A DNA stretch of 23,413 bases, from positions 1 to 23,413 of the IMG/VR virus record IMGVR_UViG_3300030098_003066; one strand, 5' to 3'. The notes beneath the pieces were generated by a model that made no database searches, had not been told where the DNA came from, and saw nothing but the letters and a program-made list of their open reading frames with translations. A program made the translations under genes and the position numbers. Source of the stretch: a virus. Positions 10,434-19,378 of the stretch are shown in pieces; the stretch's first letter is position 1, and the number at the start of each line of letters is the position of its first letter.

Positions 10434-13400
10434 TGCCTAATCCAGCAGTATTAAAAAATTTAAAAAACATAGGACGTGTTGATAACATTGATGATGTAGC
10501 GACAACTAATTACACAGGTGTAGATGATGCATTATACACAGGTATATTTAATAGCTTAGTAGATTCTGGAAAAGATCCTGAACAAGTAAAAAATTTTTTA
10601 CACACCGAGTTTTATCCATACGAAGGCATGGGCATAGAAGGTTTACCGCCAATACAAAAAATTAAACAGAAGGTAAATGAAGATTTAGAAATGGGTAATA
10701 TAGATTTAATTGGTGATAAACGTGTTGATACTGCTGATGCACTATTGCCTCCTAACATTAGTAAAAAAGACCAAGCATTTATTGATTTCTTTTCGCAAGA
10801 AGGATTAGACTATACCGCTGTACAAAATTACGCAAAAAAATTAATTGATGATGGTGTGTATGCGCCTAATAAAACAGGATCGCCTTTTCAAAATGCTTTA
10901 ACACAAATAGGTAAGATTGCTAAAAAATATCCTGATCATCCAGCATCTAAAAATTATAAATTACTATCTAACCAGGCAATGAGTGAGGCTGGAAAAAAAG
11001 CAAACGTACCAATTGAAAAAATAAAAGAAGGACAAAAGAAAGGTATTGAAACCCAACGTCAAACTGGTGTTACAAGATACGAAAGATTGTATGATCACAT
11101 GATAAATAACAACATGACTATTGGTGATGCTGTTGCTGATTTATATAGTATAAATAATAATGGAAAAATTATTCCAAAAGGAACTAAACACGATCAAGTT
11201 GTAGGTTCTTTTTTAAGATTAGAAGATACAATTAAAAAAACTAATCCTGATTTACACAAAGCTTTAGACAACGAAATAAAAGCATATCAACTTAGTGAAG
11301 TTATAAACAGGCAAGTTAAATATGGAACTAAAGAATATGAAATGGCAAGAAGAGCTTTGGCAAATGACTTAGGAATAGATGTTGCTGACATTGACAGAGC
11401 GCATTCTGTTATGAAAAAAAGATTAGATAAACTTTACACATTGTTAGATGAAGGTAAAATTACTCGTCAAGATTTTGAAAGATTAAGAAGACCTAGTTAT
11501 TTTTTATTAAAAAAACAAAATGCAGAACATATAAAGTTAGAAGAAAATTTAGATATATTTTTAGAACGAAAAGCATTTGCACTTGAAAACGGCAATGATT
11601 TTGTGGCGCAAAAAGCACAAGAAGGCATAGATAAAATTGTGGCAAGAATGGATGAAATAGGTGTAAAATCAGAAATGTATGATCCAGTTGATAAAGCAAT
11701 TGCTATTTTTGGTAGAGAACCTACAAAAGAAGATTTTTTACGCTATAAAGATGATAGACTTACGAATGATAGAGGCAGTTTTTCCTTTGGTGGTGATACA
11801 ACACAATATAATAGGCAAGAAAACCCTAATGAGGTACAAGTAGCCATGGCATTTCCTAAAGGTAACCCGTTTAAACTTAAAGATCCACCTGATTTAACGA
11901 CAGATTTTGGCGCTGACACGTTAAAATTGCCTTCTTCAGGCGCAAAAAACGTAAATGTGACAGAAAATGTAGCTCCAGTTAACCCAAATTCAATTTTTTT
12001 CTTTAAATCAGACCAAATTTTAGCAAATGCGCCTATGAACAAGGCACAACCACAACAATGGCTTAATTATTTAAAAAAACAAGGTGTTTCTCCAACAGAA
12101 TTAGACGAATTTGGCTTACAAAACGTGATAATGAACCTAGGAGACTATGATCCTTCTACTGGAAAGTACAATAATGTTAAACCAATATCTAAAAACGATT
12201 TACTTAACATTTACAAAAAAGAAAAACCAATTTTAACTTATAAAATTAATCAAGTTGAGCCTTTTGAAAAAGGCATAAAAGATTTTAGACTTTTTTTAGG
12301 CCATACTAATAGATATAACAATCAAACAGACATAGAACAAATAAGAGAACTAAAAAACAAGCCTGCAGATCTTGCAGGTGACAATATGCGTAAAAAAATA
12401 GGTACAATATTAGATACTGAGTATGATTCTTGGGATGCTATGTCAAAAGACATAGAATTTGTAATAAATGACACTTATAAAAAATTTTACGGCATAGATA
12501 ATGTAATTAAAAACGGCGTTGGCGACGAAGTTGTGCCTTTTTATTCAAAATCAGTTTTAGACAAATTTAAACGTTTAAAAGATGGAGAAGGTTTTTACAT
12601 GTCTAAAAATGATGTTAGACATGGTGGTGCACAGTTTTTAAAGGGTGGAACTAACTATATAGAAGTGCCATTTACGTTTAATCCGCAAAAAGGCAGTAAA
12701 CGTGCAGCAGAACCTAAATATACTTATGGCGATGGACACTTTGCAAACCAAGACGGTAACAATCCTTTTATGTGGTTTAGAGCCTCGGAGCGCGTAGATG
12801 AATCCGGTAGACGTGTATTGTTTATAGAAGAAATACAATCCGACATGCACCAGCAAGTGCAGCAAAAAGGCAGTAAGTATGCAGCGAGGACCGATGCCCC
12901 AGGTCAAAAAGATATGGCTTATCTTAATGATAGAAAAGCTACATTGACCACTGAGTTAGAAAAAGTAAGTGATCAAATTGATAAAATTACAAACCACACT
13001 GACCCATCTGCTGCAACCATATTAGAAAGATTAAAAACTAAGAGAGATTTTATTAGAAGCAATTTGAACGTAATAAATGAACAGATGGCAAAGGTTACTA
13101 AAACAGACGGATTTCCAGAAGGACCATTTAAAAAATCTGAAAACCAAGCAAAAGTTGCAATTAAAACAGCCATAAATTTAGCAAGGCAAGAAGGGTTTGA
13201 CGGCGTTGCAATGGTTACAGGATTAGCTAAAAATAGAGGTGCAAATGCAACCGGAGCTAATGCAAAAGGTAATTTAGGCTTCTATGACAATATTGCCAGC
13301 AAAGCTATGAAAGTAACTGCAAAAAATTTAGACCTTGATTTTTCTGCTACAAACATTAAAGATGGTGACGGTAATACGTATGCAAAAATACCTTTGATAA

Positions 13401-13501
13401 CGTTTGATAAAGTTACAGATACTAAACCAGTAGAAATATACAAGAAAGATGGTGGATATATACATTACCCCTCTTTTGTTGATGTTGTCTCACCATTATG
13501 A
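10433..13501 (+). CDS. Large protein with a polyvalent-protein-type C-terminal domain
   Basis: 1022 residues, the largest product in the window. The C-terminal third carries GDGHFAN (766-772), WFRASERVDESGRRVLFIEE (about 781-800), IQSDMHQQ (801-808) and, near 903-930, AIKTAINLARQEGFDGVAMV. The order GHF, 'R..ER.D..G+RVLF.EEIQSD', 'A...A...GFD.VA..TG' matches a domain I know from large polyvalent phage and plasmid proteins, where it is one module among enzymatic domains delivered with the DNA. The rest is helical, Lys/Asp-rich and unrecognised. It begins on the upstream stop (TAATG) and precedes the portal by 11 bases. An injected virion protein is plausible; the biochemical activity is unknown. 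Confidence 0.75.
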   Translation: MPNPAVLKNLKNIGRVDNIDDVATTNYTGVDDALYTGIFNSLVDSGKDPEQVKNFLHTEFYPYEGMGIEGLPPIQKIKQKVNEDLEMGNIDLIGDKRVDTADALLPPNISKKDQAFIDFFSQEGLDYTAVQNYAKKLIDDGVYAPNKTGSPFQNALTQIGKIAKKYPDHPASKNYKLLSNQAMSEAGKKANVPIEKIKEGQKKGIETQRQTGVTRYERLYDHMINNNMTIGDAVADLYSINNNGKIIPKGTKHDQVVGSFLRLEDTIKKTNPDLHKALDNEIKAYQLSEVINRQVKYGTKEYEMARRALANDLGIDVADIDRAHSVMKKRLDKLYTLLDEGKITRQDFERLRRPSYFLLKKQNAEHIKLEENLDIFLERKAFALENGNDFVAQKAQEGIDKIVARMDEIGVKSEMYDPVDKAIAIFGREPTKEDFLRYKDDRLTNDRGSFSFGGDTTQYNRQENPNEVQVAMAFPKGNPFKLKDPPDLTTDFGADTLKLPSSGAKNVNVTENVAPVNPNSIFFFKSDQILANAPMNKAQPQQWLNYLKKQGVSPTELDEFGLQNVIMNLGDYDPSTGKYNNVKPISKNDLLNIYKKEKPILTYKINQVEPFEKGIKDFRLFLGHTNRYNNQTDIEQIRELKNKPADLAGDNMRKKIGTILDTEYDSWDAMSKDIEFVINDTYKKFYGIDNVIKNGVGDEVVPFYSKSVLDKFKRLKDGEGFYMSKNDVRHGGAQFLKGGTNYIEVPFTFNPQKGSKRAAEPKYTYGDGHFANQDGNNPFMWFRASERVDESGRRVLFIEEIQSDMHQQVQQKGSKYAARTDAPGQKDMAYLNDRKATLTTELEKVSDQIDKITNHTDPSAATILERLKTKRDFIRSNLNVINEQMAKVTKTDGFPEGPFKKSENQAKVAIKTAINLARQEGFDGVAMVTGLAKNRGANATGANAKGNLGFYDNIASKAMKVTAKNLDLDFSATNIKDGDGNTYAKIPLITFDKVTDTKPVEIYKKDGGYIHYPSFVDVVSPL

Positions 13502-13512
13502 TAGGATAAACT

Positions 13513-16083
13513 ATGGCAAAACCAAAAACTAGACCAGTCGCTGCCAGCACAATAGAAAAAGCAATTGACGCACTTGCAACAGCAGGTGTTGATGTTGGCG
13601 CAAATGAAACAGCTCAAGAAATTGATATAGATAGAGGCGTAGATTTTGACGCTGATTTTCAAATTATGGAGGATGGTAGTGCGGAACAAGTAACAGATCA
13701 AACACAATTAGATCAAACACAAATACCCTTTGATGCAAACTTAGCTGACTATATTGAAGAAGATGAATTAAGAAAGGTTGCAGATGATTTAACAAATTCT
13801 TTTGATTCAGATAAAAATTCTAGAAAAGATTGGGAAGACACTTACACAAAAGGTTTAGACATGTTAGGTTTTAAATACGAAGACAGAACACAACCTTTTG
13901 AAGGAGCTAGTGGTGTCATACATCCATTATTAGCAGAATCAGTTACACAATTCCAAGCACAAGCATACAAAGAATTATTACCACCTGGCGGACCAGTTAA
14001 TACAGAAATAGTTGGTGAGATTACACCACAAGTAGAACAACAAGCTAAACGTGTAAAAGATTACATGAATTATCAAATTACACACATTATGAAAGAATAC
14101 GACCCTGACATGGATCAATTACTGTTTTATTTACCATTATCAGGATCTGCATTTAAAAAAACATACTATGATGCAGGGTTAATGCGTCCTGTATCTAAAT
14201 TTGTTTCAGCAGAAGATTGCGTTGTAAATTATGGTGCAGCATCATTAGAAGATGCAATAAGAATTACACATGTAACAAAAGTTGATGGCAACACTTTACG
14301 TAAACAACAAGTAAATGGATTTTACAGAGATGTAGCAATTACATCAGGAAGTGTAGATTTAAACAGCGATGTAACAGATAAGGTAGATGAATTAGAAGGT
14401 GTATCGCCAGACAATAACGCAGGTGATGATGAGCATACATTATTAGAAATGCATGTTGATGCAGACATTCCTGGTTTTGAAGATGAAAGTGGAATTAAAT
14501 TACCATACATTGTTACAATAGATAGACATTCTTCTACTGTTTTATCCATAAGAAGAAATTATTCAGAAAACGATCCAACAAAATCTAGAATAGATTATTT
14601 TACACATTATAAATTCCTCCCCGGATTAGGCTTTTATGGATTTGGCTTGATCCACATGTTAGGTGGATTGTCAAGAACTGCAACAAGTGTTTTGCGACAG
14701 TTAATTGATGCAGGTACTCTTGCCAATCTACCAGCAGGATTTAAAGCACGTGGCATGCGTATACGTGACCATGATCAACCTTTGCAACCAGGAGAATTTA
14801 GAGATGTAGATGTAACAGGACAATCTATAAAAGAATCTTTATTACCATTGCCATACAAAGAACCTTCGCAAGTATTATTTGCATTACTAGGTTTCTGTGT
14901 TGATGCTGGTAAATCATTTGCCGCAATTGCAGACATGAAAATGGGTGAAGGCAATCAACAAAATCCTGTTGGCACAACACTAGCGTTATTAGAACGTGGT
15001 ACAAAAGTTATGAGTGCAATACACAAAAGATTGCACTATGCACAAGCAACAGAATTTAATTTATTAGCAAAATGTATACAATTATTTTTACCGCCAGAAT
15101 ATCCGTACATGGTAAAAGGTGGAAACAGATTTATAAAACAAACTGATTTTGATGCACGTGTAGATATACTACCTGTATCTAACCCAAATATATTTTCTAT
15201 GTCACAACGTGTTATGTTGGCACAGCAACAATTGCAATTAGCAATGGCTAATCCAGCGTTACACAATTTACGTGAAGCATACAGAAGAGTGTACCAGGCA
15301 TTAGATGTAGACAATATAGACGCATTATTAAAACCAGATCCATCACAACCAAAACCTATGAGTCCTGCTATGGAAAATTCTGTTGCTATGCGTGGTCAAC
15401 AACCAAAAGCTTTTCCACAACAAAATCATAAGGCACACATAGATACACACGCAGAATTTATGTTTACGCGTATGGTGCAAATTAACCCACAATTATACGC
15501 TATGATGCAAGCACATGTGATGGAACACATAGGATTAATAGCTGCATTGCAAGTTGAAGACGAAATGAAAGAACAAAACATGCAAATGCAACAAATGGCA
15601 CAACAAGCACAACAAAATCCACAAATGGCACAACAGTTACAGCAAGCACAACAAGAATTTATGCGTGTTAAAGAATCTCGTATTTCTGAATTAGAAGCAG
15701 AAATGATAAAAGAGATGGCAAAACAAGAGCAAGAAAAAGCTGGTAACATGACTCAAGATCCACTTGTAAGATTAAAACAACAAGAAATTGATTTAAGAGC
15801 AGTTGAATTAGCAGCAAAACAAGAGCAAGAAGACAATAAAATTATGGCTAACATTGGCATAGAAGCAGAGAAATTAGATCTTGCTAGAGATCAAATGAAA
15901 GCTAAAGGCGAAGAAGTTGTCTTTAAAGAAGGATTGAAAGCTGTTGCAGAGTCTGATAAACAAACTATTGAAGACATAAAAGAAAACATGGAAACTTTGC
16001 GAGAAGATCGTAGATTGCAAAGTGCAGAAAAACTTGCTACATTAAACAAAGGTAATAATGGACGACAAACTGACGATAATTAG
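13513..16083 (+). CDS. Portal protein
   Basis: 856 residues. The portal forms the dodecameric ring at the head vertex through which TerL pumps DNA. The diagnostic region DWEDTYTKGLDMLGFKYEDR (106-125), then FEGASGVIHPLLAESVTQFQ (129-148) and YKELLPPGGPVNTEIVG (152-168), and the stretch around DAGKSFAAIADMKMGEGNQQ, match large portal proteins of podovirus-like marine phages. The C-terminal part (from about 687) is a Gln/Met-rich helix and then a long Glu/Lys coiled coil, consistent with a barrel or crown extension. ATG 13513 has AGGA about 6 bases upstream. It overlaps the next gene by 26 bases. Confidence 0.9.
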   Translation: MAKPKTRPVAASTIEKAIDALATAGVDVGANETAQEIDIDRGVDFDADFQIMEDGSAEQVTDQTQLDQTQIPFDANLADYIEEDELRKVADDLTNSFDSDKNSRKDWEDTYTKGLDMLGFKYEDRTQPFEGASGVIHPLLAESVTQFQAQAYKELLPPGGPVNTEIVGEITPQVEQQAKRVKDYMNYQITHIMKEYDPDMDQLLFYLPLSGSAFKKTYYDAGLMRPVSKFVSAEDCVVNYGAASLEDAIRITHVTKVDGNTLRKQQVNGFYRDVAITSGSVDLNSDVTDKVDELEGVSPDNNAGDDEHTLLEMHVDADIPGFEDESGIKLPYIVTIDRHSSTVLSIRRNYSENDPTKSRIDYFTHYKFLPGLGFYGFGLIHMLGGLSRTATSVLRQLIDAGTLANLPAGFKARGMRIRDHDQPLQPGEFRDVDVTGQSIKESLLPLPYKEPSQVLFALLGFCVDAGKSFAAIADMKMGEGNQQNPVGTTLALLERGTKVMSAIHKRLHYAQATEFNLLAKCIQLFLPPEYPYMVKGGNRFIKQTDFDARVDILPVSNPNIFSMSQRVMLAQQQLQLAMANPALHNLREAYRRVYQALDVDNIDALLKPDPSQPKPMSPAMENSVAMRGQQPKAFPQQNHKAHIDTHAEFMFTRMVQINPQLYAMMQAHVMEHIGLIAALQVEDEMKEQNMQMQQMAQQAQQNPQMAQQLQQAQQEFMRVKESRISELEAEMIKEMAKQEQEKAGNMTQDPLVRLKQQEIDLRAVELAAKQEQEDNKIMANIGIEAEKLDLARDQMKAKGEEVVFKEGLKAVAESDKQTIEDIKENMETLREDRRLQSAEKLATLNKGNNGRQTDDN

Positions 16084-16297
16084 TAGAGCTATGCAAAATT
16101 TAGACAAAGCAGCAAGATTAGAGATTAAAACTGAAGAGGATAAATTATTGATTGCAAGTGCGCTAATGGCTGTTACAAGGAATCTTTATATTGAAACTAT
16201 TGGTGCCGATGATACGGCCCATGTGTTTGCTAGCGTTGCAGATAGCTTTTTTATAGATGATCTAACACGTTATGTGGACAAACCAACGATACATTAG
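16058..16297 (+). CDS. 79-aa hypothetical protein downstream of portal
   Basis: ATG 16058 with AAAGG about 6 bases upstream, overlapping the portal gene by 26 bases. A helical, acidic soluble protein (NLDKAARLEIKTEEDKLLIA, then LMAVTRNLYIETIG, then a C-terminal helix). I recall short proteins of this kind after marine-phage portals but no function. Followed by a strong ribosome-binding site for the next small gene. Confidence 0.75.
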   Translation: MDDKLTIISRAMQNLDKAARLEIKTEEDKLLIASALMAVTRNLYIETIGADDTAHVFASVADSFFIDDLTRYVDKPTIH

Positions 16298-16305
16298 GAG
16301 GTAAC

Positions 16306-16434
16306 ATGAATTTATTAAAAGATTTATGGGCACATCTAAAAGAGTGGAGTGATTGGGGCATGAAAGACTGGATTAAAGCCGGTATAGTTGCAATCATAGT
16401 GCTTTTAGTGCTTAATTCAATGATAGGTGCTTAA
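16306..16434 (+). CDS. 42-aa single-pass membrane protein
   Basis: ATG 16306 with a near-perfect AGGAGG about 5 bases upstream, the best ribosome-binding site in this part, so it is likely well expressed. The amphipathic N-terminus is Trp/Lys-rich (LKDLWAHLKEWSDWGMKDWI), followed by a transmembrane helix (about 24-40, AGIVAIIVLLVLNSMIG). The TAA is directly followed by the GTG of the next gene. The layout resembles small marine-phage membrane proteins of unknown role; a minor lysis or envelope role is conceivable. Confidence 0.75.
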   Translation: MNLLKDLWAHLKEWSDWGMKDWIKAGIVAIIVLLVLNSMIGA

Positions 16435-17385
16435 GTGGTAAAATTTACTGCAAGAGACGACGTAAGAGACGCTTACAGAGCTGGTCTATCCGGTGCTAGA
16501 CAATTTTCTGGCACCGGAGACGCTCAAGATGCTTTTCAAAGAGGTAAAAGATCTGCACGTGATTTTAGAAACAACAGAAGATTTAGTCCGGACAGAAACA
16601 CGTACGGCCGTAACACAGGAAAAACATTTATAACAAAAGCTGCAGACAAAGCAGGAGATAAATTAAGAGATATATATTCTGGTGCTGAAGAAGGCATTAT
16701 GGGCGCTTATGGCACAATGATGAAAGCTGGCAAAGAAATTTTTATTGATCCAATGATGAAAGCAGCAGAAAATAGAAAAATATTAGGACCAGAGTTTGGT
16801 CAAAAATCAAGAGACAAATTAGGAATGGCAATGATGACGCCAGAAGATGAAGCGTTCTACGAAAAATATATGCGTCTTGCCGACATGGCAACTGATAATA
16901 ATGAAGCAGATAGATTAAGAGAAGTAGCAGAAACAGCTTTTAGAAACGCGCAAATAAGCAGTAGAATTAATTATGGATTAGGGCAATTAGGATATGATAC
17001 AATAGGTAAGGAAGGTTTTGATTCTTACAAACAACCCATGTTTGGTGAAGATACTGCAAGATTTAACATGGACAATTTTATGTCAGGTTTAGGATCTTCA
17101 TCAATAGGTAGAGCATTTTTAGCAGAAGCACAAAAAGCACAAAGTGAAGAAAGTAGTGGGTCACCAATTGGTAACGCTATGAAAGAGTTTACTTTTATGG
17201 ATGAGCCAAATCAATTTGTAGGTGGTGATGAATTTTTTGAAGGTAAGGCAATGAAAAATCCAATGAATCCTCAATTTAATTATGGAAATGTTGCTATGTT
17301 TGATCCTTATTTAAGTCCTAACACACCATTTTTTGAAAAAGGCAGACCTTATTACCTCGATTATTTAAGACGATTTCAGGATTAA
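16435..17385 (+). CDS. 316-aa hypothetical, likely virion-associated
   Basis: Starts at GTG 16435, which directly follows the previous stop; no better ATG exists near the N-terminus. The N-terminal 60 residues are very basic with Arg/Gly/Asp repeats (RDAYRAGLSGARQFSG, then RGKRSARDFRNNRRF), suggesting DNA or inner-capsid contact. The rest is helical and Met-rich. No domain recognised. It sits between portal and scaffold in the morphogenesis operon, and that position alone suggests a structural or ejected protein. A similar acidic partner follows two bases later. Confidence 0.75.
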   Translation: MVKFTARDDVRDAYRAGLSGARQFSGTGDAQDAFQRGKRSARDFRNNRRFSPDRNTYGRNTGKTFITKAADKAGDKLRDIYSGAEEGIMGAYGTMMKAGKEIFIDPMMKAAENRKILGPEFGQKSRDKLGMAMMTPEDEAFYEKYMRLADMATDNNEADRLREVAETAFRNAQISSRINYGLGQLGYDTIGKEGFDSYKQPMFGEDTARFNMDNFMSGLGSSSIGRAFLAEAQKAQSEESSGSPIGNAMKEFTFMDEPNQFVGGDEFFEGKAMKNPMNPQFNYGNVAMFDPYLSPNTPFFEKGRPYYLDYLRRFQD

Positions 17386-17387
17386 AA

Positions 17388-18359
17388 GTGGTAAATCCAC
17401 ATACTGACATATACAACCAACAGACTGATCCATTTAACGTTAACGTTGGATCAACAACGGGTACCACTGGTGGGTTTGCTGGTAGTGGTATAACAGAACC
17501 TCCTCCTGACACAGGTGGTAATAATAATCAAACAAATAACCAAACAAATAATCAAACAAATAACCAAGCAACTGATTTTTTTAATTTTGAAGATAAAAAA
17601 CAAGCTGCACAACAAAAAGCTGCACAAGAAGCAAAAGATGCATACATAAGTAAATTAAAAAATTATGCTTTAACAAACATAGCAGATAAAGGTTTATTAA
17701 CTGATGAATCTGGTAATTTAATTTATGATACAGGATACGGTGGTGATGAAAGATATGAATTACAAAAAGATATATTTGACAATCCTTTGTTTAACGCTGC
17801 CAATGATCCAACTTTAAACACAGATTTATATAATATAGATAGCTTTAGTGGTGACATTCCTGTTTCTGATTATCAAAAATTAAGTTTATTACAAAATGTA
17901 GGAGGCATAGGTGGATTATACCCACAAGATCAATTTGGTAATCCATTATTAGATTCAAACGGTAACATGATTATGTCAGGTTTAGGACACGTTATGGTAA
18001 ATGATGTTTGGAATGCAGCTTTTGATCCTGGTGGCATTAGACCAGGTGAAGATTATACTGGAGCTGGAATATCTAGTTTTTTAAATGATGCAGCAAAAGA
18101 TTATTGGAGATCTATGGATGAAAATTGGTACGGCAGTTTTAACTATGATTCTTTTTTAGGAGAGCCAATAGGCATAGAAACATTAGGTATAAAAGATCCT
18201 AAATTCTGGCAACAAAAAGCATTGTCAGAGTTAGATCCTACTGGATTTATGGATAGAGAAATGATATATAGAGAAGAATTATCAGATCGCGTAGCAAATC
18301 CAGGTGCTGCTTTAGTAACACCATTTGCTGAAGGCGTGATCGAAGGAGTAGATGTATAA
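17388..18359 (+). CDS. 323-aa acidic hypothetical with NNQT repeats
   Basis: Starts at GTG 17388 with AGGA about 7 bases upstream. After a Thr/Gly/Pro-rich N-terminus there is a perfect tetrapeptide repeat NNQT-NNQT-NNQT-NNQA (residues 46-61), a flexible linker, then an Ala/Lys/Gln helix (KKQAAQQKAAQEAKDAYI) and a Gly/Asp-rich domain. No family recognised. The flexible linker and position suggest a virion or ejection protein. TAA overlaps the ATG of the holin-like gene. Confidence 0.75.
   Translation: MVNPHTDIYNQQTDPFNVNVGSTTGTTGGFAGSGITEPPPDTGGNNNQTNNQTNNQTNNQATDFFNFEDKKQAAQQKAAQEAKDAYISKLKNYALTNIADKGLLTDESGNLIYDTGYGGDERYELQKDIFDNPLFNAANDPTLNTDLYNIDSFSGDIPVSDYQKLSLLQNVGGIGGLYPQDQFGNPLLDSNGNMIMSGLGHVMVNDVWNAAFDPGGIRPGEDYTGAGISSFLNDAAKDYWRSMDENWYGSFNYDSFLGEPIGIETLGIKDPKFWQQKALSELDPTGFMDREMIYREELSDRVANPGAALVTPFAEGVIEGVDV
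17523..17570 (+). repeat. Four 12-bp tandem units inside the 17388 gene
   Basis: Units begin at 17523, 17535, 17547 and 17559 and alternate AAT and AAC in the second codon, so the pattern is really two copies of a 24-bp unit, with one change (ACA to GCA) at the end. They encode NNQT repeats. Confidence 0.9.
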
Positions 18360-18754
18360 TGTGGCAGTTATTAGCTAAACCCTTATTGGGTGTTGCCGTT
18401 GATGGAATCAAAGGCTTCGTAGAAACAAAAAAGTTAAAGGGTGAGGTAAAAATAGCTCAAATCCAAGCAGAGAAAAAAAGAAACGAAGACATTGCTGCTG
18501 GTAAAATTAAATGGGAAGCAGCAGCTGTGGATCAAATGAAAGGATCGTGGAAAGACGAACTGATTTTAATTTGCCTACTGGCGCCAGCCGTAGCAGTCTT
18601 CGTGCCTAGTTGGACACCACATATAAAAGCAGGCTTTGAAGCCTTGCATTCTTTACCGGATTACTATAAACATTTATTATATTTAGCTTGCTCAGTTTCT
18701 TTTGGCGTTAAGGCTGGACCTGTAGCAATGAATTTTTTTAAAAAGGGGAAATAA
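18359..18754 (+). CDS. Three-TM holin-like protein
   Basis: 131 residues. An N-terminal hydrophobic stretch (1-17), a charged helix (20-60), then SWKDELILICLLAPAVAVFV (63-82), and a third hydrophobic segment (about 104-120, KHLLYLACSVSFGVKAG). The 'W+DE...LL.P....F.P' pattern followed by 'GFEALHSLPDYY' is the signature I associate with the gene-transfer-agent/phage three-TM holin family. Holins make the timed hole in the inner membrane that starts lysis. No endolysin is visible in this window, so assignment rests on the pattern alone. ATG overlaps the previous TAA. Confidence 0.7.
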   Translation: MWQLLAKPLLGVAVDGIKGFVETKKLKGEVKIAQIQAEKKRNEDIAAGKIKWEAAAVDQMKGSWKDELILICLLAPAVAVFVPSWTPHIKAGFEALHSLPDYYKHLLYLACSVSFGVKAGPVAMNFFKKGK

Positions 18755-18756
18755 CC

Positions 18757-18978
18757 ATGGCAAAAAAACTTGTTGGAAAGCAAACTAAACTTGACAAAAA
18801 TAAAGATGGCAAGATTAGTGGCGTAGATTTTAAAATGATGGGTAATAAAAAAAATATGAAAAAAGGTGGTCGAGTAGCAAAAAAAGCTGGTGGTCGAGTT
18901 AAAAAAATGGGCGGTGGGTCTATGATGCAAAAACCTATGGCTGGAAGAATGTATAGAAGAGGAGGCAAAGCAAAATAA
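18757..18978 (+). CDS. 73-aa basic protein with an EF-hand-like loop
   Basis: ATG 18757 with AAGGGG about 7 bases upstream. DKNKDGKISGVDF (13-25) fits a calcium-binding EF-hand loop (D1, N3, D5, G6, I8, D12), although flanking helices are short. The remainder is very basic, Gly/Lys/Arg/Met-rich (KKNMKKGGRVAKKAGGRVKK with RV repeats), with nucleic-acid-binding character. I recall similar short proteins in marine phage structural clusters, function unknown. The stop overlaps the next start. Confidence 0.65.
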   Translation: MAKKLVGKQTKLDKNKDGKISGVDFKMMGNKKNMKKGGRVAKKAGGRVKKMGGGSMMQKPMAGRMYRRGGKAK

Positions 18979-19172
18979 TGGCTGATAAAAAAGATACACA
19001 CGTAACAAAAGATGGTAGAACTGTTAAAAAAGGTTTGTATTATTATATGAACAAAAGAAAAAAAGCAGGTACAAGCAGAAAAGGTAAAGGAACTGTTACT
19101 GATAAAGCTTTAAAACAATCTGCTAAAACAGCTAAAAAAACTACTAAAAAGAAGAAAAAGAAAAACGATTAA
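18978..19172 (+). CDS. 64-aa lysine-rich protein
   Basis: ATG 18978 (TAATG overlap). More than a third of residues are Lys or Arg. The core KKGLYYYMNKRKKAGTSRKG resembles a motif I recall as conserved in small marine-phage proteins. The C-terminus is a Thr/Lys tail (SAKTAKKTTKKKKKKND), histone-like in character. It may bind DNA or be packaged with it; no evidence beyond composition. Coupled to the next gene (TAATG). Confidence 0.65.
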   Translation: MADKKDTHVTKDGRTVKKGLYYYMNKRKKAGTSRKGKGTVTDKALKQSAKTAKKTTKKKKKKND

Positions 19173-19378
19173 TGCAAGATGAGACCGCGATTTATCTAAT
19201 CCTTAGAAAGATTAGAGCGCGCAAAGAAGATTTAAAAGAAGTTATCGCAGCTGGATTACCTAGTTGGGATGAGTACAACAAAACCGTAGGCGAATATAAA
19301 GCTTATGCAATAATAGAACAGGAAATACAAGACCTGCAGAAAGATGAGGAAAACAATGACGGAGAACGAACTACCTAA
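19172..19378 (+). CDS. 68-aa coiled-coil hypothetical
   Basis: ATG 19172 overlaps the previous TAA. Helical and acidic, with a central AGLPSWDEYNKTVGEYKAYA followed by EQEIQDLQKDEENN. This small family is one I recall beside head genes of marine phages, unassigned. Its last 23 bases overlap the GroES-like gene, and its GATGAGG supplies that gene's ribosome-binding site. Confidence 0.7.
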   Translation: MQDETAIYLILRKIRARKEDLKEVIAAGLPSWDEYNKTVGEYKAYAIIEQEIQDLQKDEENNDGERTT

